A DNA stretch of 64,000 nucleotides from the NCBI GenBank assembly GCA_041746635.1, contig JBGTGQ010000063.1, positions 61,766 through 125,765 on the forward strand, given 5' to 3'. The stretch comes from CAMASH01 sp041746635 (GTDB lineage Bacteria; Verrucomicrobiota; Verrucomicrobiia; Chthoniobacterales; Terrimicrobiaceae). Under the pieces are notes generated by a model. It made no database searches and was not told the origin of the DNA. It was given only the letters and a program-made list of their open reading frames with translations. The stretch's first letter is position 1, and each line of letters begins with the position of its first letter. Both the position numbers and the translations under genes were made by a program. This document shows, piece by piece, positions 42,852-50,631 of this stretch.

Positions 42852-44012
42852 ATGAAAAAACTCCCTTTGTACCTCGCGTGTTTGGCCCTGATTGCATTGG
42901 CCGGTTGCGGCAAAAGCGGCGGCCCCTCGGTCAAAATCGGCCTCAATACGGAACTCACCGGCGAGATGCCCGCCGTGGGCGCGTCTTCGCAAAATGCCGC
43001 CAAACTCTTCGTGGACCAAGTCAACGCCACCGGAGGCGTAAAAGTTGCCGGCCAAACCATCCCGATTGACCTCATCGTCGGTGACAATGGGGCCAAAGCC
43101 GACCAGGCCGCTGCCGTCGCCCAGCGCCTTATCACCCAGGACGAAGTCGTCGCCATGATCGGCCCCGATGCCAGCGTCTGCGCCATTCCCGCCGCGGACA
43201 TCGCCGAGGCCGCCAAATGCGTCATGATTTCCCCGTGGTCCACCAACCCCAAGACCACGCTCGATCCCAACAGCGGCAAGCCCAAGGAATACGTCTTCCG
43301 CGCCTGTTTTACTGACACCTTCCAGGCTGGCGTACTGGCGAAGTTTGTTCTGAACAACCTCAAGGCCAAAACCGCCGCCGTTCTCTACGACAGCTCGTCC
43401 GAAGCCCCCAACGGACAGGCCACACTCTTTAAGGCAGTCTTCGAGAAAAATGGCGGGCAGATTGTCGGGTTCGAAACCTACACCACCGGTGACAAGGATT
43501 TCTCCGCGCAGCTCACGAAAATCAAAGCCACCAACCCTGAGGTCATTTTTCTCCCCGCCTATTACAACGATGTTCCGCTCATTGCGCAGCAGGCGCGCAG
43601 CCTCGGTATCACCGCGCAGTTTGTCGGTAGCGATGCATGGAGCTCGCCCGAACTGATCAAGCTGGGCGGCGCCGCTATCGAGGGCTCCTTTTTTTGCAAC
43701 CACTACTCGACCCAGATTGCCACGCCCATCGCCCAGAAATTCATGGCCGATTACAAGGCGAAATACGGCCAGGAGCCCGATGATGTCGCCGCTCTGACCT
43801 ATGATGCCTTCGGTTTGCTCGTCCAAGCCATCACCGATGCCGGGAAGCTCGACCGTCAGGCCATCCGCGATGCCCTCGCCAAAATTCCCAACTACGACGG
43901 CATCACCGGCACCATGCAATTCCAGCCCGGCAGCGGCGATCCGATCAAGAGCGCCGTCATCCTGCAAATCAAGGACGGCAAATTCGTCTGGGTGGCCAAC
44001 GCCCAACCTTGA
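42852..44012 (+). CDS. livJ: branched-chain amino acid/amide ABC transporter substrate-binding lipoprotein
   Basis: A 386-residue type I periplasmic binding protein. MKKLPLYLACLALIALAGC is a lipoprotein signal (LALAGC box), anchoring it at the membrane. The mature protein begins GKSGGPSVKIGLNTELTGEM, then DNGAKADQAAAVAQRLI, IGPDASVCAIPAADIAEA, the LYDSSSEAPNGQA loop, GDKDFSAQLTKIKATNPEVIFLP, and VTYDAFGLLVQAI-like TYDAFGLLVQAI. This is the LivJ/UrtA group (Peripla_BP_6). It begins the livJHMGF importer; ligand may be Leu/Ile/Val, another amino acid or urea/short amide. Confidence 0.93.
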   Translation: MKKLPLYLACLALIALAGCGKSGGPSVKIGLNTELTGEMPAVGASSQNAAKLFVDQVNATGGVKVAGQTIPIDLIVGDNGAKADQAAAVAQRLITQDEVVAMIGPDASVCAIPAADIAEAAKCVMISPWSTNPKTTLDPNSGKPKEYVFRACFTDTFQAGVLAKFVLNNLKAKTAAVLYDSSSEAPNGQATLFKAVFEKNGGQIVGFETYTTGDKDFSAQLTKIKATNPEVIFLPAYYNDVPLIAQQARSLGITAQFVGSDAWSSPELIKLGGAAIEGSFFCNHYSTQIATPIAQKFMADYKAKYGQEPDDVAALTYDAFGLLVQAITDAGKLDRQAIRDALAKIPNYDGITGTMQFQPGSGDPIKSAVILQIKDGKFVWVANAQP

Positions 44013-44119
44013 GCAATGTGGATCGGGGATTGTGGATTGCGGAATAACCGAATCCTGCGGCACGGGCTGCTCGTGAGGGGCCATTCCGCGCTCGGCCTTC
44101 CGCGCTTCTCATTTCCCTG

Positions 44120-45070
44120 ATGCTCGACGACGTCCTTTACCTCGCGCAGCAGACCATCAACGCCCTGCAACAGGGCTCGATCTACGCCTTGATCGCGCTG
44201 GGTTACACCATGGTTTATGGCGTGCTGACCATGATCAATTTCGCCCACGGCGATTTATTCATGCTCGGGGCCTTCGCCTGCATGTTACTGGCCGGCCTTC
44301 TCATGCCCATCATGGCGGGTTTTCCGCCAGTGCTGGTCTTCATGGTGATCCTGCTGCTGGTTATGCTCATCATCGGTGTGCTGGGCGCGTCCATCGAGCG
44401 ATTGGCCTACCGGCCCCTGCGCGCCGCGCCGCGGGTTTCCGCAATCATCACCGCGCTGGGCTGCGGCTTGCTCATCGAAAGCCTCACTCTGGTCATTTTC
44501 CCCTACTCGAAGTCGATGCCGACGCTGTTCAAGAACACGACCTTTGAGTTGATTAAGTTCGCCAATCCCCAGGACCCCAATTCCCCGATCACCCTCACCG
44601 TCACGGTCCTGCAGCTCATCATCATCTGCGTTTCGCTCGCCCTGATGGTTGCCCTGGATTTTCTCATCCGTAAAACGCGTTACGGCATGGCCATGCGAGC
44701 CATCGCGTTCGATGCACGCACTGTTCCGCTCATGGGCATTCCGGTTGACCGTATCATTTCCATGACGTTTTTGATCGGAGCCGGACTCGGTGGCGCGGCC
44801 GGAATGCTCTATGGCCTGGCCTATCCCGTCATCGCCCCCAGCATGGGCATCCTGGTGGGTTGGAAGGCCTTCATTGCCGCGGTCGTCGGCGGCATCGGCA
44901 GCATCCGCGGCGCGGTGTTGGGCGGCTTTATTCTCGGCGCGGTGGAGGTCATCGCCGTGGTGGCCTTCGATTCCTCTTATCGCGACCTCATTTCCTATTC
45001 GCTGCTGCTGGTCATCCTGATTTTTAAACCCTACGGCCTGCTGGGACAGGCCCCGAACCAAAAGGTGTGA
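44120..45070 (+). CDS. livH: LivH-family ABC transporter permease
   Basis: A 316-residue inner-membrane permease with about eight TM segments. MLDDVLYLAQQTINALQQGS and IYALIALGYTMVYGVLTMINFAHGDLFM (core ALGYTMVYGVLTMINFAHGD) are diagnostic of the LivH/UrtB group, as is YGMAMRAIAFDARTVPLMGI in the cytoplasmic EAA-like region. The C-terminal SIRGAVLGGFILGAVEVI is typical. Pairs with livM to form the channel. Its stop is directly followed by inverted hexamer array A, which separates it from livM by about 125 bp. Confidence 0.93.
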   Translation: MLDDVLYLAQQTINALQQGSIYALIALGYTMVYGVLTMINFAHGDLFMLGAFACMLLAGLLMPIMAGFPPVLVFMVILLLVMLIIGVLGASIERLAYRPLRAAPRVSAIITALGCGLLIESLTLVIFPYSKSMPTLFKNTTFELIKFANPQDPNSPITLTVTVLQLIIICVSLALMVALDFLIRKTRYGMAMRAIAFDARTVPLMGIPVDRIISMTFLIGAGLGGAAGMLYGLAYPVIAPSMGILVGWKAFIAAVVGGIGSIRGAVLGGFILGAVEVIAVVAFDSSYRDLISYSLLLVILIFKPYGLLGQAPNQKV

Positions 45071-45076
45071 TGATTA

Positions 45077-45161
45077 ACTTACACCTACATTTAAACTTAA
45101 ACGTAAACCTGCATTCCGTTGGCCGGACGAGTGTAAGTTTAAGTTCATGTGTAAGTGTAGG
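45077..45161. repeat. inverted hexamer array A (livH-livM gap)
   Basis: The left arm reads in six-base units ACTTAC ACCTAC ATTTAA, then ACTTAA ACGTAA ACCTGC; the right arm reads GTGTAA GTTTAA GTTCAT, then GTGTAA GTGTAG. The arms are roughly reverse complements with one base slip, so the whole can fold as a long imperfect hairpin. The livM frame is open into the right arm (MCKCRQRT). Three related arrays follow at 46951, 47465 and 48321. Confidence 0.85.
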
Positions 45162-45194
45162 CAACGGACTGCAGCCTCAACCTTGCGTCGCCTT

Positions 45195-46169
45195 GTGAAC
45201 TCCTTCCTCGCTTCCGTCGGTCGCAGCCGCTGGCCCCTGCCGACTCTCGTCGCGCTCGGCTTTTCCCTGGCGGTTCTTTCCCGCTACGTGCCCATCTTCA
45301 GTGGTTACACCCAGATCATCCTGATCACCATCGGGATCAACATCATTCTCTGCGTGAGCCTGAATCTGGTGAACGGCTATATGGGCGAATTCTCCGTTGG
45401 TCACGCGGGTTTCATGAGCCTGGGTGCCTACACCGCCGCGGTCTTCACCACAAAATGGCTGCCCGACACTCCCGCTCTGTTTCCCGTGGCCGTAATCTTT
45501 GGCGGCGCGATGGCGGCGATCATTGGTTTCCTGCTGGCCCTGCTCTCGTTCAAAACCCGCGGCGATTACCTCGCCATCATCACTCTGGCATTTCTCATGA
45601 TCGTCAAGTCGGCGTGGGAAAACATCCCCTACGTGGGCGGCCCGGCCGGGCTCCTCGGGGTGGATAAGTACACCACGCTGCCGTGGACGTTTTTCTGGGT
45701 CGTCGTCACCATGCTCGTCATCCGAAATCTCGTTTATTCAAAATTCGGACGCGCCATCATTGCCATCCGCGAGGATGAGATCGCGGCCAATGCCATGGGA
45801 GTGCGCATCCGCGAGGCCAAGATCCTCGCCTTTATCGTATCCTCATTTTTTGGCGGAGTGGCTGGCGCGCTTTACGCCCATCTGAATTTCATCAACCCGA
45901 AGTATTTCGACATCGTGAAATCCACCGAGATTCTCGTCATGGTCTATCTGGGCGGAATCAGTTCGCTGGGCGGTTCGATTCTCGGAGCGGTGGTATTTAC
46001 CGTGCTGTTTTACCAATTGGAAAGCATGGGGCTGGGTTATTGGCGCATGGTCATTCTTTCCTCCCTGCTCATCCTGCTTATGCTGTTCCGTCCGCGCGGC
46101 ATCATGGGCATGAAGGAGCTCGCCTGGTTCCTGCCCGGTCGTGAACTCTTCACCCGTCGCAAGTCATGA
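45195..46169 (+). CDS. livM: LivM-family ABC transporter permease
   Basis: About 324 residues from GTG 45195 (MNSFLASVGRSRW). The longer frame from ATG 45147 would read hexamer-array sequence (MCKCRQRTAAST) and is less likely, though not excluded. Permease features: LVNGYMGEFSVGHAGFMSLG (NlvnGy.G..SlGHa.f...GaY), the loop REDEIAANAMGVRIREAKI and LGGISSLGGSILGAVVF. About ten TM segments. It forms the LivHM channel. It overlaps livG's start by four bases (ATGA), while array A separates it from livH. Confidence 0.92.
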   Translation: MNSFLASVGRSRWPLPTLVALGFSLAVLSRYVPIFSGYTQIILITIGINIILCVSLNLVNGYMGEFSVGHAGFMSLGAYTAAVFTTKWLPDTPALFPVAVIFGGAMAAIIGFLLALLSFKTRGDYLAIITLAFLMIVKSAWENIPYVGGPAGLLGVDKYTTLPWTFFWVVVTMLVIRNLVYSKFGRAIIAIREDEIAANAMGVRIREAKILAFIVSSFFGGVAGALYAHLNFINPKYFDIVKSTEILVMVYLGGISSLGGSILGAVVFTVLFYQLESMGLGYWRMVILSSLLILLMLFRPRGIMGMKELAWFLPGRELFTRRKS

Positions 46170-46942
46170 GCGCGCTGCTGGAAGTTGAGCATGTGACCAA
46201 GCGGTTTGGCGGCCTTTGCGCCATCGCGCAGTGCAACGTGCGGGTGGAGACCGGCCACACCCACGGCCTCATCGGACCCAATGGCGCGGGCAAGACCACC
46301 CTCTTCAACCTCATCACCGGCATTTACAAACCAACGGAAGGCGACATCCGCTTCCGGGGGGAATCCATCGCCGGAATGCGCCCCGGCCGCATCGCGCTCA
46401 AGGGCATCGGCCGCACCTTTCAAAACATCCGTCTGCTTAAAAACCAGACCGTGCTAGACAACGTGCGCATGGCCTACGATTCGCAACTGCACTATTCCCC
46501 GCTCGAAGCGATGCTGCGCCTGCCGCGCTTGGGCCGGGAGGAGAAAAAATCCATCGAACAAAGCCGGGAACTGCTCCAGCCCTTCGGCCTGGCCGACCAC
46601 GCCAACGATCTCGCCAGCGAACTCCCCTACGGCTTCCAGCGCAAACTGGAAATCGCCCGCGCCCTAGCCCTCAAGCCCGAAATGCTCCTCCTCGACGAAC
46701 CTGCCGCAGGGATGAACACCGGTGAGACCGCCGACCTCACGGAGTTTCTTCGCTGGGTGAAGGAGCATTACAAGGTCACCCTCGTCCTCATCGAACACCA
46801 CATGCACCTCGTGATGAATCTTTGCGACCGCATCACCGTACTCGATTTCGGCCAGACCATCGCGGATGGAACGCCCGGGGAAGTCCGCGCCAACCCACGC
46901 GTGATCGAGGCGTATCTCGGCGGCACTGAGGATGAACAATGA
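46166..46942 (+). CDS. livG: LivG-family ABC transporter ATP-binding protein
   Basis: A 258-residue ATPase. Walker A GPNGAGKTTLFN, Q-loop GRTFQNIRLL, LPYGFQRKLEIARALA as the divergent signature (YGFQRKLEIARAL), Walker B MLLLDEPAAGMN, and the switch region LIEHHMHLVM. It sits next to livM with an ATGA overlap. It ends GGTEDEQ, and the DNA for that tail is repeated at the end of the S23-type gene downstream. The array B hairpin directly follows the stop. Confidence 0.93.
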   Translation: MSALLEVEHVTKRFGGLCAIAQCNVRVETGHTHGLIGPNGAGKTTLFNLITGIYKPTEGDIRFRGESIAGMRPGRIALKGIGRTFQNIRLLKNQTVLDNVRMAYDSQLHYSPLEAMLRLPRLGREEKKSIEQSRELLQPFGLADHANDLASELPYGFQRKLEIARALALKPEMLLLDEPAAGMNTGETADLTEFLRWVKEHYKVTLVLIEHHMHLVMNLCDRITVLDFGQTIADGTPGEVRANPRVIEAYLGGTEDEQ

Positions 46943-46983
46943 AAAATCTTCCTACACTTACACGTAAATGTAAACCTACACTC
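46921..46983. repeat. 63-bp direct repeat, copy 1 (livG 3' end plus left arm of array B)
   Basis: The 3' end of livG from cggcactgaggatgaacaat, plus gaaaaatc and the left arm of array B, is repeated at 47434-47496. Of the first 28 bases 25 are identical, and the three differences are in third codon positions; about 55 of all 63 bases agree by eye. The repeat ends where both arms read cctacactc. Confidence 0.8.
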
Positions 46984-47034
46984 CCCGCACCAAACGAGTT
47001 TAAGTTCAGGTTTATGTTTAAGTGTAAGATTTAA
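46951..47034. repeat. inverted hexamer array B (between livG and the S23-type gene)
   Basis: Left arm (CTTACA CGTAAA TGTAAA, then CCTACA CTC), a 13-base centre and right arm (GAG TTTAAG TTCAGG, then TTTATG TTTAAG TGTAAG). Same unit and same ACTC...GAG apex as arrays A, C and D. Confidence 0.85.
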
Positions 47035-47044
47035 CCCGCACTCA

Positions 47045-47455
47045 ATGTCTGAACAAAAATTCGATCATGAAAAAATGCACGTCTATCAAGAGTCACTGCG
47101 TTTTGTGGCCTGGGTATCCGTCTTGCTTGAAGCTGTTCCCAAATCGCTTGCGGTCTATAACCAAATGGATCGCGCCTCGACCTCAATTCCCCTGAATATT
47201 GCGGAAGGCACGGCGAAATTCACTGCGGCAGACAAGAATCGCTTCTACGATGTCGCGCGTGGTTCTGCCGTGGAGTGCGCGGCCTGCCTGGATGTTCTGG
47301 TCGTGAAGCAGATTGTCAAACAAGAGGATGTTTTCGAGGGCAAGAATGGTCTGCTCAAAATTGTGGCCATGCTGGTCAGACTCATTCGCTCCAGCGATAC
47401 CAGCCGCTTCCGTGAAGACGCGGAGTTTTACTGCGGCACCGAGGACGAGCAATGA
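47045..47455 (+). CDS. S23/IVP-type four-helix-bundle protein inside the liv operon
   Basis: A 136-residue helical protein of the S23 (23S rRNA intervening-sequence) / Avd-like four-helix-bundle family: FDHEKMHVYQESLRFVAW, YNQMDRASTSIPLNIAEGTA, FYDVARGSAVECAACLDVLV and VKQEDVFEGKNGLLKIVAML. The pattern R.STSIPLNIAEG....d...f...ArGSa.E is diagnostic. Function of free-standing members is unknown; Avd relatives serve in diversity-generating retroelements. The tail GTEDEQ matches the end of LivG. The gene is framed by hexamer arrays B and C within livG-livF, with nothing transport-related about it. The array DNA and the copied tail suggest insertion into the operon. Confidence 0.85.
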   Translation: MSEQKFDHEKMHVYQESLRFVAWVSVLLEAVPKSLAVYNQMDRASTSIPLNIAEGTAKFTAADKNRFYDVARGSAVECAACLDVLVVKQIVKQEDVFEGKNGLLKIVAMLVRLIRSSDTSRFREDAEFYCGTEDEQ

Positions 47456-47496
47456 AAAATCCTCATACACCTACACGTAAACTTAAACCTACACTC
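47434..47496. repeat. 63-bp direct repeat, copy 2 (S23-type gene 3' end plus left arm of array C)
   Basis: The second copy of the livG-tail repeat (see 46921-46983). Here it encodes the last residues of the S23-type protein and then enters array C. All three differences in the coding part are synonymous with copy 1 (ACT/ACC, GAT/GAC, GAA/GAG). Confidence 0.8.
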
Positions 47497-47543
47497 TTTC
47501 TAGGAGAAGAGTTTAAGTTTAAGTTTAAGTTCAAGTGTAAGTA
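47465..47543. repeat. inverted hexamer array C (between S23-type gene and livF)
   Basis: Left arm CCTACA CGTAAA CTTAAA, then CCTACA CTC; centre tttctaggagaa; right arm GAG TTTAAG TTTAAG, then TTTAAG TTCAAG TGTAAG. It is the most regular of the four arrays. Confidence 0.87.
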
Positions 47544-47564
47544 TTGGCGCGGGAGAGTATCCTC

Positions 47565-48278
47565 ATGAGCGACATCGCCCTCACTGTCGAAAAGCTTACC
47601 GTCTCTTACGGCGACATTCACGCCGTGAAAGGCATTTCGTTCGAGGTGCGCAAGGGCGAAATCTTCACCCTCATTGGCGCAAACGGCGCGGGCAAGACTT
47701 CCACCCTCCGTGCCATCTCCGGCCTGCTCCGCAGCGGCGGCAGTATTCGTCTGGAGGGAAAAGAACTCCGCGGCATCGTGCCGGAAAAAATCGTCGCCCT
47801 CGGCCTCGCCCAAGTTCCGGAAGGACGCGGAATCTTCGGCAACCTCACCGTGAAGGAAAATCTCCAGCTCGGTGCCTGGATCCGCCAGGACCACAAAGCC
47901 GTGGCTGAAGACTTGGACCGTGTTCTCACTACGCTGCCCCGTCTGCGCGAACGCATTTCCCAGCCCGCCGGGACCCTCTCCGGCGGCGAACAACAAATGC
48001 TCGCCGTGGCCCGTGCCCTCATGAGCCGTGCCAGCACCCTGCTCTTGGATGAACCCTCCATGGGACTCGCGCCCAAGCTGGTGAAGGAAATTTACAATGT
48101 CGTGCGCGAGATCAACAAAGCCGGCGTGACGGTTCTTCTTGTCGAACAAAATGCCAACATCGCCCTCAAGCTCGCTCATCGGGCCGCCGTGCTCGAAACC
48201 GGCACAATCACGCTGGCGGGTGACAGCGCCGAGCTATTGCAAAACCCCCGCGTGCAGGAAGCCTACCTCGGCGCGTGA
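47565..48278 (+). CDS. livF: LivF-family ABC transporter ATP-binding protein
   Basis: A 237-residue ATPase; ATG at 47565 (MSDIALTVEKLTVSYGD) follows a gggagag ribosome-binding site, while upstream codons of the open frame lie in array C. Walker A GANGAGKTST, Q-loop LAQVPEGRGIFGNLTV, signature LSGGEQQMLAVARALM, Walker B LLLDEPSMGLAP, and the switch histidine position replaced by VLLVEQNANIAL as in LivF proteins. It is the second nucleotide-binding subunit, pairing with LivG. Array D follows the stop. Confidence 0.93.
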   Translation: MSDIALTVEKLTVSYGDIHAVKGISFEVRKGEIFTLIGANGAGKTSTLRAISGLLRSGGSIRLEGKELRGIVPEKIVALGLAQVPEGRGIFGNLTVKENLQLGAWIRQDHKAVAEDLDRVLTTLPRLRERISQPAGTLSGGEQQMLAVARALMSRASTLLLDEPSMGLAPKLVKEIYNVVREINKAGVTVLLVEQNANIALKLAHRAAVLETGTITLAGDSAELLQNPRVQEAYLGA

Positions 48279-48320
48279 ACAGTGAACCTCAGAAGTTCTC
48301 GCCCATACTGCTCGCATCAC

Positions 48321-48427
48321 CCTTACACCGAAACCTAAACTTAAACCTAAACTCTCTGTCTTTCCCGACCAGAAGAGCGCTGGCGGAGGTTTGTGTGTAG
48401 GTTTAAGTGTAAGTCTAAGTGTAAGTT
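48321..48427. repeat. inverted hexamer array D (downstream of livF)
   Basis: Left arm CTTACA CCGAAA CCTAAA, then CTTAAA CCTAAA CTC; a longer centre of about 33 bases; right arm GGTTTA AGTGTA AGTCTA, then AGTGTA AGTTGA. Same unit class as A-C. It ends 25 bp before the stop of the convergent gene. Confidence 0.82.
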
Positions 48428-48452
48428 GATTCTTTCGTGGTCGTCGCCGGTT

Positions 48453-49175
48453 TTAGCTGATCAGCAACAGGCGGGGAGCCTGGCCCGGAGTGGTGGCGGG
48501 AGCCCGGTGGATGCAGGGCGGCACGGGATTGCCGGGATAGTCGGTGGCGATGCGCCAGAGGTTGCCTAATCCGAAGGAGAAGGGCTGCGCACCCTCGACC
48601 GGGGTGAAGTGGAGGTCGTAGTAGTGGTCGTTAAGGAATTCGAGAAAGCCGGGGTCGTCTTTGCCGCCGAAGAGTTTGAGGAGTTCGGCGCGGGTTTCCG
48701 GGATGTCCACCCTGCGGCGGGCCTCGTCGTTGCGCAGGCCTTCGGAGGCGGCTTCGGTGTAACTGCAAAGATACGTGTCGGCTGGCACGGTGGCGCTATC
48801 GGCGTGAAAAGAAAAAACGTCCACGGGGAAGGGGCCTCCGCTCTCGTCGCGGGGGGAGCTGTGGATGCAATCGAGGCTGGGCGCGAGGTCGCACGAGCGC
48901 AGGATTCGCTGGTCTTCCAGCAGGATGTCGCGGGCCACCATTCCGGCGGCGCTCAACGAAAGGGCTTGAAGGTCTGAGTCGTCCACGGAGACAATCCCGT
49001 CGCCGGGGCCGAGGCGCTGCACGATTTCGCGGAAATCACCCGGCAGGGTGCGCGGCCAGCAGAGGGCGTTGAGTTCTCCGGCCAGTGGCGTGGTGACGAG
49101 TTCCTGGAAACTTTGCACCACCTTGATCCGCGGGTAGTCGGCGGGAAAAATCGTGGGAGATGCGGGTGTTTTCAT
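48453..49175 (-). CDS. unrecognised 240-residue protein, possibly oxygenase-like
   Basis: A protein without recognised family. N-terminal part includes MKTPASPTIFPADYPRIKVV and GELNALCWPRTLPGDFREIV, a helix-rich start. The centre has VDVFSFHADSATVPADTYLCSYT and then EGLRNDEARRRVDIPETRAELL; the C-terminus has YDLHFTPVEGAQPFSFGLGN and PPCIHRAPATTPGQAPRLLLIS. The FHADSATV...H...R spacing recalls 2-oxoglutarate/iron jelly-roll oxygenases (DUF1826-like), but this is only a visual hint. It is convergent with livF across array D and divergent from the PEP-CTERM gene. Confidence 0.55.
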   Translation of the reverse strand: MKTPASPTIFPADYPRIKVVQSFQELVTTPLAGELNALCWPRTLPGDFREIVQRLGPGDGIVSVDDSDLQALSLSAAGMVARDILLEDQRILRSCDLAPSLDCIHSSPRDESGGPFPVDVFSFHADSATVPADTYLCSYTEAASEGLRNDEARRRVDIPETRAELLKLFGGKDDPGFLEFLNDHYYDLHFTPVEGAQPFSFGLGNLWRIATDYPGNPVPPCIHRAPATTPGQAPRLLLIS

Positions 49176-49190
49176 GGAAGGTATAAGAAT

Positions 49191-49285
49191 TGCCTCACGC
49201 CAAGGATGGGAAGGGGGTGAAGGTTACGGAGAAAGACATTTTTTTGCTTTTTCTTTCGATCATTCCCTTCTTGGCGCGAGGAGCA
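49191..49285. repeat. inverted repeat ('cctcacgccaaggatgg' type) at the PEP-CTERM gene start
   Basis: Left arm cctcacgccaaggatgggaa and right arm attcccttcttggcgcgagg pair imperfectly around about 55 bases. It is the same element class as at 41356. The gene's start codon and signal-like sequence are inside it. Confidence 0.6.
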
Positions 49286-50083
49286 CCAGTCGCGGTTTCC
49301 TGTAGGGGAACCCTGATCCGCAAACAGGGTGAGGGCACGCTCTTGCTCACGGGCTCGAATTCCTACACGGGTGGTACAGTCGTCACCACAGGCACGTCAC
49401 CGGTCACCAGCATCCTGCGGGTGGAAAACGATCACGCGCTGGGCAATGGTAACGTGGCGGTGATGGATGGGGCGGTGCTATTTATTGCCGAGGGGATCGC
49501 GCTGGATATCGGCAGCGGCCACGGCATCACGCTGGAAAACGATGGCGTTACGACCTGCCAAAAAAACTTTGCCGGCGGAGAAACGCTGAATCATTTCAAC
49601 GCCATCCGAAGCAGCGGTGCCAACGCGACGGTGGCGCAGATTCTGAGCGGAACGGCGTCGTTCGGTACGGAGCCCGCCACGCCGGCTTCCAACGATGAGG
49701 GTCGCATCAGCGATGTGTTTTCCCTCAGCGGGGTGGGGGGCGAAACTTTCGTGATGCAGCTCAGCTACACCCAGACAGCGTATGACGCGGCCTTCACGGC
49801 GGGCATCTACGACAGCGAGCTGGAGTTGCGCATTGGCTGGCTCACGGGCGGGATGTGGGTGTCCGTGGCGGATGGTACGTTTGAGGCAGGAGGCTGGAAT
49901 GGATCCACGGTGCTCGGCACCTATGGCGTGGATGTGACCAACAACGTCGTGTGGGCGGTGACGAACCATAACAGCGAGTTCGCTGTCGTGCCGGAGCCTT
50001 CCATCGGGGCCATGCTCGGCTTGGGATTCGTTGCGCTCTTCGGTTTCCGCAGGCGCCGCGGGGAATGCCGGGCGGGTGGGTGA
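49217..50083 (+). CDS. exported PEP-CTERM protein with an autotransporter-type beta repeat, probably 5'-truncated
   Basis: About 288 residues from GTG 49217 (MKVTEKDIFLLFLSIIPFL...). GEGTLLLTGSNSYTGGT matches the autotransporter-associated beta-strand repeat (PF12951), normally repeated many times in large surface proteins; only one is left. A jelly-roll-like middle region follows. The end has VPEPSIGAMLGLGFVALFGF then RRRR: a PEP motif, TM stretch and basic tail for exosortase processing. The first residues come from an intergenic inverted repeat, so the original signal peptide was probably lost and replaced. Exosortase genes are not in the window. Confidence 0.65.
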   Translation: MKVTEKDIFLLFLSIIPFLARGAPVAVSCRGTLIRKQGEGTLLLTGSNSYTGGTVVTTGTSPVTSILRVENDHALGNGNVAVMDGAVLFIAEGIALDIGSGHGITLENDGVTTCQKNFAGGETLNHFNAIRSSGANATVAQILSGTASFGTEPATPASNDEGRISDVFSLSGVGGETFVMQLSYTQTAYDAAFTAGIYDSELELRIGWLTGGMWVSVADGTFEAGGWNGSTVLGTYGVDVTNNVVWAVTNHNSEFAVVPEPSIGAMLGLGFVALFGFRRRRGECRAGG

Positions 50084-50106
50084 GCGCGTTGGGCTTCGGC
50101 CGCGCC

Positions 50107-50631
50107 TTATTTGGCAGAGTCTGATTTCAGCTTGGCCAGAGTTTTGCTGGCGGCCGATGCGACTTCATCGTCCTGAAAGCCGGAGGGGTTGCCGCAAATG
50201 CCGATTGCGCCGACCATGGTGTTGCCGTCCCTGATGGGAACGCCGCCCCAGAGAAAAAGGGATTTCTCGTTATAGACCAACTGGTCATCGTCCCCGTCGG
50301 CTTTCTTGATGCGTTCGAGTAGATTCCGGGTGGAATCCTTGTAATTCGCGGCCGTCCACGCTTTTTGTTCCGACCCCAGCACGGTGTGTTCGGTGGCATT
50401 GTCGTCGCGCAGCAACACCAGGACGCGGCCGGCGTAGTCCACCACACAAACTCCCACATTGGTCGCGCCGTTGGCATGGCTTTGCTTGACGGCCTCCTGG
50501 GCAATTTGCAGGGCGGCTTGCATGGTGAGCGTCTTGACTTCGATGAGGGGGGAGGGATCAGCGGCCAAGGCGGGGAGGATAGCCGAGGTTGAGAGAGCAA
50601 TGAGCGCGAGGAACTTGGGCAGATGGAACAT
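50107..50631 (-). CDS. exported GlcG/HbpS-family protein
   Basis: A 174-residue protein starting at MFHLPKFLALIALSTSAILP with a signal peptide ending ALA. The mature DUF336 (GlcG/HbpS) fold is plain: TMQAALQIAQEAVKQSHANG, VGVCVVDYAGRVLVLLRDD, GSEQKAWTAANYKDSTRNL, GGVPIRDGNTMVGAIGICGNPS and QDDEVASAA. Members bind haem, corrinoids or similar ligands and sit beside catabolic oxidases. It is transcribed divergently from the hydrolase/molybdenum-hydroxylase cluster, so it may serve the same pathway. Confidence 0.85.
   Translation of the reverse strand: MFHLPKFLALIALSTSAILPALAADPSPLIEVKTLTMQAALQIAQEAVKQSHANGATNVGVCVVDYAGRVLVLLRDDNATEHTVLGSEQKAWTAANYKDSTRNLLERIKKADGDDDQLVYNEKSLFLWGGVPIRDGNTMVGAIGICGNPSGFQDDEVASAASKTLAKLKSDSAK

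Noticed and set aside
47465..47543. Array C read as a terminator of the liv operon
   Set aside because: It lies inside the operon before livF and lacks a T-run after the stem.
45077..48427. Hexamer arrays read as a CRISPR array
   Set aside because: Units are six bases, there are no unique spacers, and copies are inverted and separated by genes.
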